64,000 nucleotides of DNA from the NCBI RefSeq assembly GCF_049943125.1, contig NZ_CP188040.1, forward strand, positions 1,674,001 to 1,738,000, in the 5' to 3' direction. Below, in pieces: positions 43,203-51,964 of the stretch (the first letter of the stretch is position 1; every line of letters begins with the position of its first letter). The notes under the pieces were generated by a model, which was given only the letters and a program-made list of their open reading frames with translations, ran no database searches and was not told the DNA's origin. The position numbers were made by a program, and so were the translations under genes. The DNA comes from JAEXZL01 sp049943125. GTDB lineage: Bacteria > Bacillota > Clostridia > Clostridiales > Clostridiaceae.

Positions 43203-44600
43203 ATGGCAATTAAATATATTCCTGAGCCATTTAGAATCAAGATGGTTGAAACTATTAAAATGACCACAGAGGAAGAGCGTAAGGAAAAGATAAAGGAAGC
43301 CAAGTACAATCTTTTTAATCTTAAGGGTGAAGACGTATACATTGACCTTCTTACGGATTCGGGTACAAATGCAATGAGCTCTGAGCAATGGGCAGGCATC
43401 ATGAATGGTGATGAAGCCTATGCCGGTGCACGAAGCTATTATCGACTTGTTAATACAGCTAGGGATATATTTGGATATGACTATATACAGCCTGTACATC
43501 AAGGTCGTGCTGCAGAGAAGGTTTTATTTCCAGCCTTTCTTCATGAAGGACAATATGCTATTTCTAATATGTTCTTTGATACCACAAGGGCTCATGTTGA
43601 GCTGGCAGGAGCCAGGGCAATAGACTGTGTAGTGGAAGAGGCTAAGGATCCAAGCCGCCGATGCAAGTTTAAGGGGAATATGGATGTAAAGCATCTTGAA
43701 GAGATAATCCTAGAAAAAGGTCCTGAAAATGTAGGCTTAGTAGTAATGACAGTTACAAACAATTCAGCAGGTGGACAACCTGTTTCCTTGAAGAATATCC
43801 GTGATACTGCTGAGGTTTGTAAGAAATACAACATCCCATTAAATATTGATGCAGCGCGTTATGCTGAAAATGCCTTCTTTATTAAAAGAGACGAAGAAGA
43901 ATGCAGGGATATGACAATAAAAGAAATCATCAATAAAATGTTCTCCTATGGTGATATGTTCACCATGTCTGCTAAAAAGGATACTATTGTTAATATGGGT
44001 GGTATGATTGGTGTCAAGGATCCAGTGAAGAATGAAGAACTGGTTATCAAGATTAAAGCTAACTGCATAAGCTATGAGGGCTTCATCACATATGGAGGAC
44101 TAGCTGGTCGTGATTTAGAGGCGCTGGCTATTGGTCTTGAGGAAGGTCTTAATGAGGATTATTTAAGATATCGTATAGGACAGGTGGAGTATTTAGCATC
44201 ACGTCTAGATGACGCAGGTATTGTGTATCAAGCTCCTGTTGGGGGTCATGGAGTCTTTGTAGATGCCAAGGCTATGTTCCCTCATATTCCTTATTACGAG
44301 TTTCCTGCTCAGGTTCTAGCTATAGAGCTTTACAAGGAGGCTGGAATCAGAACCTGTGATATTGGCTCCTATATGCTTGGTAATGATCCTGATACCGGTG
44401 AGCAGCTCCATGCAGATTTTGAATTTACAAGGCTTGCCATACCAAGAAGAGTCTACACTCAAGCTCATATAGATGTTATGGCTGATGCTTTAATAGCAAT
44501 TAAAGAGCGTGCCCATGAAATTAAGCGCGGCTATAAAATCACCTGGGAGCCACCAATACTTAGACATTTCCAAGCACACCTAGAGCCAATTGAAGAATAG
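43203..44600 (+). CDS. tnaA: Tryptophanase
   Basis: A 465-aa PLP enzyme that splits tryptophan into indole, pyruvate and ammonia. The PLP lysine is in MSAKKD (K259), with FIDLLTDSG-like YIDLLTDSGT and YGGLAGRD conserved. The Arg that tyrosine phenol-lyase uses to bind phenol (MERG) is Ile here (CDIGSYMLG), which favours tryptophanase over its close relative. GGAGG precedes the ATG. Single gene with its own promoter and terminator; no permease adjacent. Confidence 0.88.
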   Translation: MAIKYIPEPFRIKMVETIKMTTEEERKEKIKEAKYNLFNLKGEDVYIDLLTDSGTNAMSSEQWAGIMNGDEAYAGARSYYRLVNTARDIFGYDYIQPVHQGRAAEKVLFPAFLHEGQYAISNMFFDTTRAHVELAGARAIDCVVEEAKDPSRRCKFKGNMDVKHLEEIILEKGPENVGLVVMTVTNNSAGGQPVSLKNIRDTAEVCKKYNIPLNIDAARYAENAFFIKRDEEECRDMTIKEIINKMFSYGDMFTMSAKKDTIVNMGGMIGVKDPVKNEELVIKIKANCISYEGFITYGGLAGRDLEALAIGLEEGLNEDYLRYRIGQVEYLASRLDDAGIVYQAPVGGHGVFVDAKAMFPHIPYYEFPAQVLAIELYKEAGIRTCDIGSYMLGNDPDTGEQLHADFEFTRLAIPRRVYTQAHIDVMADALIAIKERAHEIKRGYKITWEPPILRHFQAHLEPIEE

Positions 44601-44644
44601 GGCAAGAAAGCTATAGCTTTATTAATTTCAGAAATAATAATATG

Positions 44645-44680
44645 GACTAGCCTCCTTAGAAAATAGGCTAGTCTACTTTT
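44645..44680 (+). terminator. Intrinsic terminator of tnaA
   Basis: GACTAGCCT pairs with AGGCTAGTC, followed by TACTTTTAT. In the rest of the gap to 44930 I see only short broken frames and no clear site. Confidence 0.75.
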
Positions 44681-44930
44681 ATATTTAGGAGTCAAATTTA
44701 TATAGACCCTTAGCACCCCGGAGATGTTTCAGACTTTAACCCTTGTGGAGGCTTCTTAATCCTAGATAAAGATTTATAATGATTAAGCTAAAAGAATTAC
44801 CTATTGACCATAGGATACCTTAGGGAGCTGTTCATTGCTTGAGAAAGTTGTATTTGATAAAATTAGTACAGAGATAAAAATTTTTATTGAGAATGTTGTT
44901 TATAAAAAAGTATAAAAGGGGTGCAGAATT

Positions 44931-46073
44931 ATGGAGATAAATACAGAGAAGATTGCTCAGGACTGTATCAAAGCAATCAATGAAAAAATAAGAAATTTAA
45001 AGACCCTAAACATCGTTGTTGCTGGTAAGACTGGTGTGGGTAAAAGCACACTGATAAATAGTGTTTTTAGAGAAAAGCTAGTGGAAACAGGAATTGGTAA
45101 GCCTGTAACCATGCATATGAGAAAGATCAGTAAAAAGGACTTCCCTTTAAGTATATATGATACTCGAGGCCTTGAGCTGGGAAAAGAGGCTCAGAGTGAA
45201 GTGAAGAAGGAGATTATAGATACCATAAGGAAGGGTGTGGCTTCCAAGGATATTAATGAGGCCATTCACTGTATATGGTATTGCATAAATACTGCTTCTA
45301 ATAGGATAGAACAGTACGAGATTGACTGGCTGAGGGACTTTGCTGAGGAAAATAAATTAACTCAGGTTCCAGTTATAATTATTTTAACCCAGTCCTTTTC
45401 TAAGAAAAAGGCAAAGGAAATGCAGAATATAGTTCTCAATGAAAACCTGGATGTAGTTCAGGTAGTTCCTGTACTAGCTGAGGACTATGAGATAGATGAA
45501 GATTATGTTCAGAAGGCCCATGGCTTAGATAATTTGATTTCTGTAATGAGTGAGGTCCTCCCTGATGAGCTAAAGGATACACTACAAAACGTTCAGATAG
45601 CTTCCCTAGAGCAAAAGCGGAGGAGTGCCCGGAAAGCCGTGGCCACAGCAACTCTAGCCACCTTTGGAGAAGGCTTCGCACCAATACCTTTTGCTGATGC
45701 CTCACTGATGGTTCCCACTCAGGTTGCCATGATAGCTACTATTACCTCAATCTTTGGCTTAAATGTAGATAAGAGCATCATCATGGCTTTCGTTTCCTCG
45801 GCCTTAGGAGCAGGTGGTGCAACTATAGCAGGAAGGACAATTGTATCGAACCTATTAAAGCTAGTCCCTGGAGCTGGCACTGTAGTTGGAGGATCAATAT
45901 CTGGAGCCACTGCAGGATTAATAACTACCGCTCTAGGTGAAGCCTACATACGCCTCATGGAAGCAGTCTATAAAGGCGAAATCAGCAGCTCAGACATAGG
46001 AACTAAAGCAGGACAAGATAAGCTGAAAAGCTTGTTTAAAGAACAGCTTAAGAAGAAAAAAGATAAAGAGTAG
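44931..46073 (+). CDS. Dynamin-like/Era-type GTPase with C-terminal membrane-associating domain
   Basis: A 380-aa GTPase. G1 is GKTGVGKST (residues 32-40), G3 is YDTRGLE, and G4 is replaced by ILTQSF, as in related IRG/YcjX-like proteins. The C-terminal half is Ala/Gly-rich and hydrophobic (DUF697-like, PIPFADASLMVPTQVAMIA), so it probably acts at the membrane. GGGGTG precedes the ATG. Cellular role unknown. Confidence 0.83.
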   Translation: MEINTEKIAQDCIKAINEKIRNLKTLNIVVAGKTGVGKSTLINSVFREKLVETGIGKPVTMHMRKISKKDFPLSIYDTRGLELGKEAQSEVKKEIIDTIRKGVASKDINEAIHCIWYCINTASNRIEQYEIDWLRDFAEENKLTQVPVIIILTQSFSKKKAKEMQNIVLNENLDVVQVVPVLAEDYEIDEDYVQKAHGLDNLISVMSEVLPDELKDTLQNVQIASLEQKRRSARKAVATATLATFGEGFAPIPFADASLMVPTQVAMIATITSIFGLNVDKSIIMAFVSSALGAGGATIAGRTIVSNLLKLVPGAGTVVGGSISGATAGLITTALGEAYIRLMEAVYKGEISSSDIGTKAGQDKLKSLFKEQLKKKKDKE

Positions 46074-46114
46074 CTGAGACTTACAATTTACCATGTTTAT
46101 TTTTTATAGAAATT

Positions 46115-46123
46115 TGATATAAT
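46115..46123 (+). promoter_or_regulatory. Extended -10 promoter of a small transcript
   Basis: TGATATAAT is a perfect extended -10 downstream of the GTPase gene. Confidence 0.5.
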
Positions 46124-46129
46124 ATAAAT

Positions 46130-46260
46130 AAGAAAAGCTTAGTGCGCTAACACTAAGCTAAGTCTTAGAACATTTATTTTGTTTTAGGGCTATTGGATGA
46201 ATTAAATAGAGATTTAATTAAGAAAAAGTGCTAATCTTGTGAGGATGGGGCACTTTTTTC
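46130..46260 (+). ncRNA. Candidate small RNA, about 130 nt
   Basis: After the extended -10 the sequence forms a 9-bp hairpin (AGCTTAGTG/CACTAAGCT at 46136-46159) and ends in an intrinsic terminator (AAAGTGC/GCACTTTTTT at 46225-46259). There is no coding frame with a ribosome binding site. The 542-nt gap also holds a gene remnant at 46467. Confidence 0.4.
46225..46260 (+). terminator. Intrinsic terminator
   Basis: AAAGTGC pairs with GCACTTT and is followed by T6C. Confidence 0.75.
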
Positions 46261-46466
46261 TTTGCTTTTTACTTCTATATCAAGACAGAGAAACTTAATC
46301 TTAATTATTAACTTAGGAATAAAGAGGTTATAACTTAAAATTAGTTTTATAGTATATGAATTTCATCAGGAATCATATTGTTCTGTTGTAAAATATAGTG
46401 ATATATACATAATTAGGTTAAAGGTAGTGAAAATATAATAGTAAACAGAGTAAGGGGGTTGGAGTC

Positions 46467-46615
46467 ATAGAGAGAAATTCGGATATTAAAATAGAAAATC
46501 CAATAGAAGAGCAATACGGCAACAGCAAGGAGAATATTTTTATAGCATTTAGTAATGAAGGAGATTATTTGGGTAGTGCTTATTTTTACTTTCATTTTAA
46601 AGGGAGAACAAAATA
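46467..46615 (+). pseudogene. N-terminal remnant of a gene with a mutated start codon
   Basis: The frame reads IERNSDIKIENPIEEQYGNS, then NIFIAFSNEGDYLGSAY and a stop. GGGGGTTGGAG lies just before an ATA where an ATG is expected. The segment resembles the first strands of a GNAT protein. It ends one base before the next gene starts. Confidence 0.5.
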
Positions 46616-47155
46616 ATGAAATTACATTTTCAAGAGTTTAAAGATGAGATTGATGCTCTTATAGAATTTTTAACATCAGATACTTGGGAATTCCATGGGA
46701 CACCAAACCCAAAGCCGGAAAGAATTAGAGCAAGCTATGAAAATAATTATTATACTAGTGATGACTGCAAAACCTTTTGGGTTATTTTAGATGAAGATAC
46801 AAAAGTGGGACAGGTAAGAATTTATGATTTAGAAGATGGTACACCACTCTTTGATATAAGAATTCTCAGCAAGTACAAGGGAATGGGAATTGGAACAAGC
46901 ACTGTGAATTGGATGGTTGATTATTTATTTAATAATTACTCAGATAAGGAGAGACTAGAAGGCTACACAAGGCAAGATAATTATGCTATGAGATCAGTAT
47001 TTCATAAGTGTGGTTTTGTTAAGGAAGCACATCATCGAAAGGCATGGCCAGGTGAAGCTGGAAAGCTATATGATGCCATTGGCTATGGTATAACAAAAGA
47101 GGATTGGAAGAATGGACAAGCTACTCCTGTTCTCTGGGAGGATTTTAAGTATTAA
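46616..47155 (+). CDS. GNAT family N-acetyltransferase
   Basis: A 179-aa protein. Motif A is LSKYKGMGIGTSTVNW, with KGMGIG, and motif B is NYAMRSVFHKCGFV. GGGAG precedes the ATG at a 10-nt distance. The C-terminus includes a conserved KAWPGEAGKLYDAIGYG segment, as in RimJ/RimL-type members. Confidence 0.86.
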   Translation: MKLHFQEFKDEIDALIEFLTSDTWEFHGTPNPKPERIRASYENNYYTSDDCKTFWVILDEDTKVGQVRIYDLEDGTPLFDIRILSKYKGMGIGTSTVNWMVDYLFNNYSDKERLEGYTRQDNYAMRSVFHKCGFVKEAHHRKAWPGEAGKLYDAIGYGITKEDWKNGQATPVLWEDFKY

Positions 47156-47266
47156 AGTGAGGAGAAAAATGCAGTCAGTAGATTTCAATAGTATTAGTAG
47201 AGAAGGCTATGTAATGTAGCTTAAGTCATAGATGCTAGCCTTCTATGCAAGCTTCAATAATTTCAG

Positions 47267-47295
47267 TTGACAACTGTAATTATTTTTAATAAAAT
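47267..47295 (+). promoter_or_regulatory. Promoter of the aspS T-box leader
   Basis: TTGACA, 17 nt, TAAAAT. Transcription would start near 47302, just before the T-box stem I. Confidence 0.75.
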
Positions 47296-47301
47296 GTATT
47301 A

Positions 47302-47544
47302 AAAGTAAATTCAATGAAGGAAAGAGTAGATATCTACCTAGTATCCAAAGCGAGTAGGGTTGGTGAGAGCCTATGAGAAAAGTAATATTGAAGGACATTC
47401 CTGAGAGGCTTATCTGAAATTTAGTAGGATAGGACGGCTTCCCCCGTTATAGGGCTTAGAGATGATAATGTTTTAATTACATTGTTGGATTAGGATGGTA
47501 CCGTGAATACAGCATTCACTCCTATTGGGAGTGGGTGCTTTTTT
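47302..47544 (+). promoter_or_regulatory. T-box riboswitch (aspS leader, first unit)
   Basis: The leader has the T-box order: a GA-rich base of stem I (GAAAGAGTAG), the distal loop GGTTGGTGAGAGCC, a specifier region GAAGGACATTCC, stem III with CCCCGTTATAGGG, the T-box AGGATGGTACCGTG (47492-47505), and a terminator (GCATTCACTCC/GGAGTGGGTGC, then TTTTTT). The likely specifier codon is GAC (47394-47396) for Asp, consistent with the AspRS gene downstream. Uncharged tRNA would pair with specifier and T-box and permit read-through. Confidence 0.88.
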
Positions 47545-47690
47545 AATACCTAGGAGATTATATTTTCTCAGGAATTAAAAGAAGGCTTGTACACGGTGTA
47601 GCCTTAGTTTGACAAGCATTATTAAAAAGGGTGGTACCGCGAATGTTTTTGCCCCTTGGGTTTTATACTCAAGGGGTTTATTAATTTTAA
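47545..47690 (+). promoter_or_regulatory. Second, truncated T-box module
   Basis: A second consensus T-box AGGGTGGTACCGCG (47628-47641) with its own terminator (CCCCTTGGG/CTCAAGGGG) follows the first. Only 83 nt separate it from the first terminator, with a short hairpin (AAGGCT/AGCCTT, 47582-47605) and no stem I or specifier. It can only be an antiterminator half-unit or a remnant of a tandem duplication. Confidence 0.8.
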
Positions 47691-47704
47691 GGAGGAATTA
47701 TTAT

Positions 47705-48994
47705 ATGGATAGGAAGCTAGTAAGTGAGTTAAAGGCAGCAATAAACGAAAGAGTATGTATTAAAGGCTGGGTGCACAGGATCAGGAAATTAAAGAGCATA
47801 ACCTTTTTAATCCTCAGAGATAGATCAGGGCTTGTCCAGTGTATAGTGGATAACAGTGAAACAAATTTATCAGAAATAACCTTAGAGTCAGTAGTAGCTA
47901 TTATTGGAACTGTTAAGGAAGCTAATAATAGACTTAATCCATTTGAAATACAGGTGGAGAGCCTTGAGATAATAAATAAGGTTAAAGAGGAGCTGCCCAT
48001 CGAGATAAACAAGGAGACCTTAGAGGTAAATCTAGATACAATGCTTAATAATAGAGTACTGAGCCTTCGCCATACTAAAGTAAGCAGTATATTCAAGGTA
48101 CAGAACATTATAGTGGATGCCTTTAAAGTATTTTTAAACAGTGAAGGCTTTACTGAAATACGTACTCCTAAGATAGTGAAGGAAGGAGCAGAAGGAGGCA
48201 CTGAGGTTTTTGAAGTGAAATACTTTGAGGATAAGGCCTACCTAGCTCAAAGTCCTCAATTTTATAAGCAGATGATGGTGGGAGCAGGCTTTGAAAGGGT
48301 ATATGAAATAGGTCATGCTTATAGGGCTGAGGAGCATAATACTAACAGGCATCTCAATGAATATGTAAGCTTGGACTTAGAAATGGGCTTCATTGAAAAT
48401 GAATATGATGTAATGGAGATGGAGGAAAGACTTTTAAAATTCATATTAGAAGAGTTGAAAACCAAGGGCTGTGAATATTTAGAGCTGCTTCAGGTAGAGC
48501 TTCCAGAGATAAAAGGTGAAATACCAAAGCTTCAATTCCAAGAAGCAATTAATATACTAAAAGAAAATTATAACAAGCAGGACCTAGATGGTGACCTAGA
48601 CCCAGAAGGAGAAAGGCTTTTACACAAATATGCAAAAGAAGAGCTAAATAGTGATTTTATCTTTTTGACTAATTATCCTAGAAGGAAGAGACCCATGTAT
48701 ACAATGCCTTATGGAGAAGAGGGAACACACAGCTTTGACTTATTGTTCAAGGGTATTGAGATTACCACAGGAGGGCAGAGGATACATGACTATGAAATGC
48801 TGGTTGAAAATATGCAGTACAAAGGGCTTGATCCAGCAAGCTACGAAAGCTATCTAGAGCTATTTAAATATGGAATGCCAAAGCATGGTGGCTTGGCCAT
48901 TGGACTAGAAAGACTTACAGCAAAAATTCTGGGTTTAGAAAATGTGAGAGAAGCAACGCTAATAACTAGGGATAGAAAGAGGCTTATACCATAA
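47705..48994 (+). CDS. aspS: Aspartyl-tRNA synthetase, archaeal-type (non-discriminating)
   Basis: A 429-aa class IIb synthetase. An N-terminal OB-fold (VCIKGWVHRIRKLKSITFLI) is followed by the catalytic core with RAEEHNTNRHLNEY (motif 2) and GLAIGLERL (motif 3). It lacks the large GAD insertion of bacterial AspRS and so is of the archaeal type, which usually charges both tRNA-Asp and tRNA-Asn; Asn-tRNA is then made by GatCAB. No gat genes are adjacent. ATG 47705 after AAGGAGG. Controlled by the T-box leader. Confidence 0.92.
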   Translation: MDRKLVSELKAAINERVCIKGWVHRIRKLKSITFLILRDRSGLVQCIVDNSETNLSEITLESVVAIIGTVKEANNRLNPFEIQVESLEIINKVKEELPIEINKETLEVNLDTMLNNRVLSLRHTKVSSIFKVQNIIVDAFKVFLNSEGFTEIRTPKIVKEGAEGGTEVFEVKYFEDKAYLAQSPQFYKQMMVGAGFERVYEIGHAYRAEEHNTNRHLNEYVSLDLEMGFIENEYDVMEMEERLLKFILEELKTKGCEYLELLQVELPEIKGEIPKLQFQEAINILKENYNKQDLDGDLDPEGERLLHKYAKEELNSDFIFLTNYPRRKRPMYTMPYGEEGTHSFDLLFKGIEITTGGQRIHDYEMLVENMQYKGLDPASYESYLELFKYGMPKHGGLAIGLERLTAKILGLENVREATLITRDRKRLIP

Positions 48995-49041
48995 TTGAGC
49001 ATAAGAAGCTTTAGTAAAGTATTATTTCAAAAGATAATACT

Positions 49042-49079
49042 AAAAGAGCAGCGGCAGCTATTTTGCAACTGCTCTTTTT
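49042..49079 (+). terminator. Intrinsic terminator of aspS
   Basis: AAAAGAGCAG pairs with CTGCTCTTTT, followed by more T. Confidence 0.85.
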
Positions 49080-49173
49080 AAATTGCAAATACTTAATGAT
49101 AATTGATTTACTGGAAAATATATCAAGTGTTATAATTAATTTGCAGTTTTATTTTGTATTGGAGGAAGGATTT

Positions 49174-49875
49174 ATGGGGAAAATCAGAAGTTTTTTTAGT
49201 GTGGACAACCATTATAAAGAAGAGGTAAGGAATTATACAAGGATTGATGGAATAATCGCTATTGTTTATTATGTATTCCTCATGGTTGCGTACTTCTCGA
49301 TGGGACAAATATTATTGAAAAAGCAGATATATTTAGGGGTAGTTGTAAATTTATTATTGGTCTTAGTATGTATTTTAATAGTTCTTTTAAGGAAACAAAA
49401 GCTATCATCACTTGGAATCACTAAGGAAAAGCTGAAAAACTCAATTATCTTAGGAAGCTTCCTTGGGGGTCTTTTTCTTGTATTTAATGGCATTATACCT
49501 GTTTTGTTTTCTAAGAGAGAATTAATTTCAGCAGATATGGTTTTATATAATATATTTTATTATTTTGTAATAATAGGTTTTGTTGAAGAGCTTATATTTA
49601 GAGGGTTTATTCAAACAAGGTTATACGGAATAATTAAAAATGACTTTTTAGCAATTATCATTGCAGGGGTCATGTTTTCACTTATGCATATACCATTTCA
49701 GATGAGTCTTGTAAATATGAGACTTTTTCAATACTTTTCGGAGAATATACTTCAGCTCATAATCCTTGTAGGCTGGCATGTGTTCTTTAATTTCTTATAT
49801 AAAAAGTACAATTCTATTTTCACTGGAACCATAGTCCATGGCTTTATGAACTTTAGCAGTAATTTATTTAGGTAA
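49174..49875 (+). CDS. CPBP family intramembrane metalloprotease
   Basis: A 233-aa membrane protein with FVEELIFRGFIQ (near 137), FSLMHIPFQ and IVHGFMNFSS, the three CPBP motifs. ATG 49174 after GGAGGAAGG is used; the frame to 49063 begins inside the aspS terminator. Single gene between terminators. Confidence 0.86.
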   Translation: MGKIRSFFSVDNHYKEEVRNYTRIDGIIAIVYYVFLMVAYFSMGQILLKKQIYLGVVVNLLLVLVCILIVLLRKQKLSSLGITKEKLKNSIILGSFLGGLFLVFNGIIPVLFSKRELISADMVLYNIFYYFVIIGFVEELIFRGFIQTRLYGIIKNDFLAIIIAGVMFSLMHIPFQMSLVNMRLFQYFSENILQLIILVGWHVFFNFLYKKYNSIFTGTIVHGFMNFSSNLFR

Positions 49876-49888
49876 TATTGTATAAGAG

Positions 49889-49928
49889 AAAATAGTCACC
49901 GTCTACTAATCTGACGGTGACTATTTTA
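49889..49928. terminator. Bidirectional terminator
   Basis: AAATAGTCACCGTC pairs with GACGGTGACTATTT. It separates the convergent CPBP and permease genes. Confidence 0.88.
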
Positions 49929-49930
49929 AT

Positions 49931-51964
49931 TTAGTTGCTGTTTTTCACTATATTTTTAAAGCCTGTATAGGTTGCATAAAAGTATCCACCATAGATTATA
50001 ACCAGTGCTGAGGCTATCATTAGAGTAGAACTTACGTAGCCGCTGTCTTTTGAGGCTATAAAAAGCTCGCTGCTTAAGTTTATACCAACTATAGAGTGAA
50101 TAATAGCCAAGGATAGAGGTATCATAAAGTAGATCAAATTCTGCACAAGAATTGCTTTATTGATCATTCTCTCTGGAGTACCTATTTTCTTAAGAACACC
50201 ATATCTAGGAATACTATCACTAGCTTCTGATAATTGCTGAATGGCTAGTACTGCGGCACTGGATATCAGGAACACTATCCCTAGATAAATTCCTACGAAT
50301 ACAAGGATTGCAGAGGAGCCATAGATTGATGCCTGAGTCTGTTCTACTGTGTATCCTGTTACTGGAGTTAAGTCACCTTCGAAATATACATCATCTGCGA
50401 GTCTTGTAAATAGGCTGGAGAATTTTTCTTCTGATTCCTCCTGGTTGCTATCGTCAAACATTACATTAATATTTGATTTTTCTGGGATTAGCTCTCCCTG
50501 GAAGCTATCAGGAACTATAAAGTATAAGAAATAGGTAGCAGATGGACTAGTAACTATATTTTCTTCTATAGGGTATTCATTTTTAATGGTATAAACCCTT
50601 CCTTCTACTTCTAAGTTGTTGCCTTTTTTTAGAAGCTTCTCATAGCTTATGTCTACTTCACCATAGTTAGATACTACTAAAAGTTCATCATCTTCTAATT
50701 CTACAGGTGCCTGTCCTTTAAGCTCTGTTATTGAATTATATTCCGATAGCTTTATAGCTGAGAGAGGAGAGTCTGTATATTGATTCTTAAAGGTCTTTTT
50801 TTCTTTTTCATTTAAATATTTATTAATTAAATCATCTAAGGTAGCACTCATGTCATATTCGTTGAAAAATACATGGTCTTCATAGTCTTCGAGCTTAAAG
50901 TCTATTTTATCTAAAAACTCTTCCATATCCTTTACCTTTTGCTCGTCGCTGGTGATATAAAGCCTCGCTGAAGCATCAAAGGAGATGTTTCCCTCTATAG
51001 ATTTATCAAGAGTACCTTTATAACCAAACATGGTAACTAAAAGTGTAATGGTTAAGAAAAGCATAAGACATATTACCGTCATGGAAACAAAGTTAGTAGT
51101 TATTTTGTTGTTTATCTGTCTTAATACAAAGACATTTAAATTCTTTAAATATAGCTTTTTATTTTTCTGCACAGCCTGGATGAAGAAGCTGGAGAGACTG
51201 AAAAAGAATAATAGAGTACCAAAAGCTCCTAAGGCTATAGAGACTAAAATCATAAAATCATCGGTATTAAGCCCAGCTTTGAGAATTATAATGTAGGCTG
51301 CTACTAGCATTCCAATAGATATAAGAAAAAGTACTACAGAAGCAAAGGTGTTTTTAAGCCTTACTGTTTCATTTTTCTTTGCAGCACTGATGAGATCTAT
51401 CAGCTTATATTTTGAAATAGTAAATTGGTTAAAGGCCATCACCAGAAGAAAGATAATTCCAAAGTATAAGGCAGTTTTAATTATCGCTTCAAAGGATACA
51501 ATGAACTTATAGCCTGTCATATCAACCACTAAGAGCCTTGCAGTGATTACTGAAAGCCCTTGAGATACAATAACTCCGATGATCAATCCAACTACTAAGG
51601 ACATGAGGGCAATTATAAGGGTTTCTAGGGTTAATATTCTTGAAATCCTGCCCTTTGACATGCCTAAGGTTAAGTATATGCCCATTTCTTTTTTACGTTT
51701 TTTGATTAAGAAGTTATTTGCATAAATTATAAGCCCACCTAATATAAAGGATACAAATACCGAGGCTCCTGCTATAAAGTTGTTTAACATTGTAACATAG
51801 CTTGCAGTGCTTTTATTTATTTCAAGGATTGCCCTTTGTGCTTCAATAGAATTAAAGCTGTAAAATATACATACGGCAAAGGTCAGTGTCAAAAAGTATA
51901 TAGTATAATCCTTAAAGCTTCTCTTCACATTGTTTATGGCTATTTTAGAAAACATCTCCAGCAT
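49931..51964 (-). CDS. FtsX-like ABC permease, BceB-type
   Basis: A 677-aa permease with about ten helices: an FtsX domain near the N-terminus, a large extracellular domain of roughly 200 residues (about 330-540), and a C-terminal FtsX domain. This is the BceB/BcrB layout that senses and removes peptide antibiotics such as bacitracin from lipid targets. The start overlaps the ATPase stop by 20 nt. It acts with the ATPase and the kinase encoded upstream. Confidence 0.88.
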   Translation of the reverse strand: MLEMFSKIAINNVKRSFKDYTIYFLTLTFAVCIFYSFNSIEAQRAILEINKSTASYVTMLNNFIAGASVFVSFILGGLIIYANNFLIKKRKKEMGIYLTLGMSKGRISRILTLETLIIALMSLVVGLIIGVIVSQGLSVITARLLVVDMTGYKFIVSFEAIIKTALYFGIIFLLVMAFNQFTISKYKLIDLISAAKKNETVRLKNTFASVVLFLISIGMLVAAYIIILKAGLNTDDFMILVSIALGAFGTLLFFFSLSSFFIQAVQKNKKLYLKNLNVFVLRQINNKITTNFVSMTVICLMLFLTITLLVTMFGYKGTLDKSIEGNISFDASARLYITSDEQKVKDMEEFLDKIDFKLEDYEDHVFFNEYDMSATLDDLINKYLNEKEKKTFKNQYTDSPLSAIKLSEYNSITELKGQAPVELEDDELLVVSNYGEVDISYEKLLKKGNNLEVEGRVYTIKNEYPIEENIVTSPSATYFLYFIVPDSFQGELIPEKSNINVMFDDSNQEESEEKFSSLFTRLADDVYFEGDLTPVTGYTVEQTQASIYGSSAILVFVGIYLGIVFLISSAAVLAIQQLSEASDSIPRYGVLKKIGTPERMINKAILVQNLIYFMIPLSLAIIHSIVGINLSSELFIASKDSGYVSSTLMIASALVIIYGGYFYATYTGFKNIVKNSN

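Noticed and set aside
45436..45705. 89-codon minus-strand frame rich in His, Leu and Ser
   Set aside because: It is the antisense of the GTPase gene and shows the composition expected of such a shadow.
50700..50720. GACAGGCACC match inside the BceB-like permease gene
   Set aside because: Only ten bases match the repeat arm, there is no loop or second arm, and the codons fit the protein.
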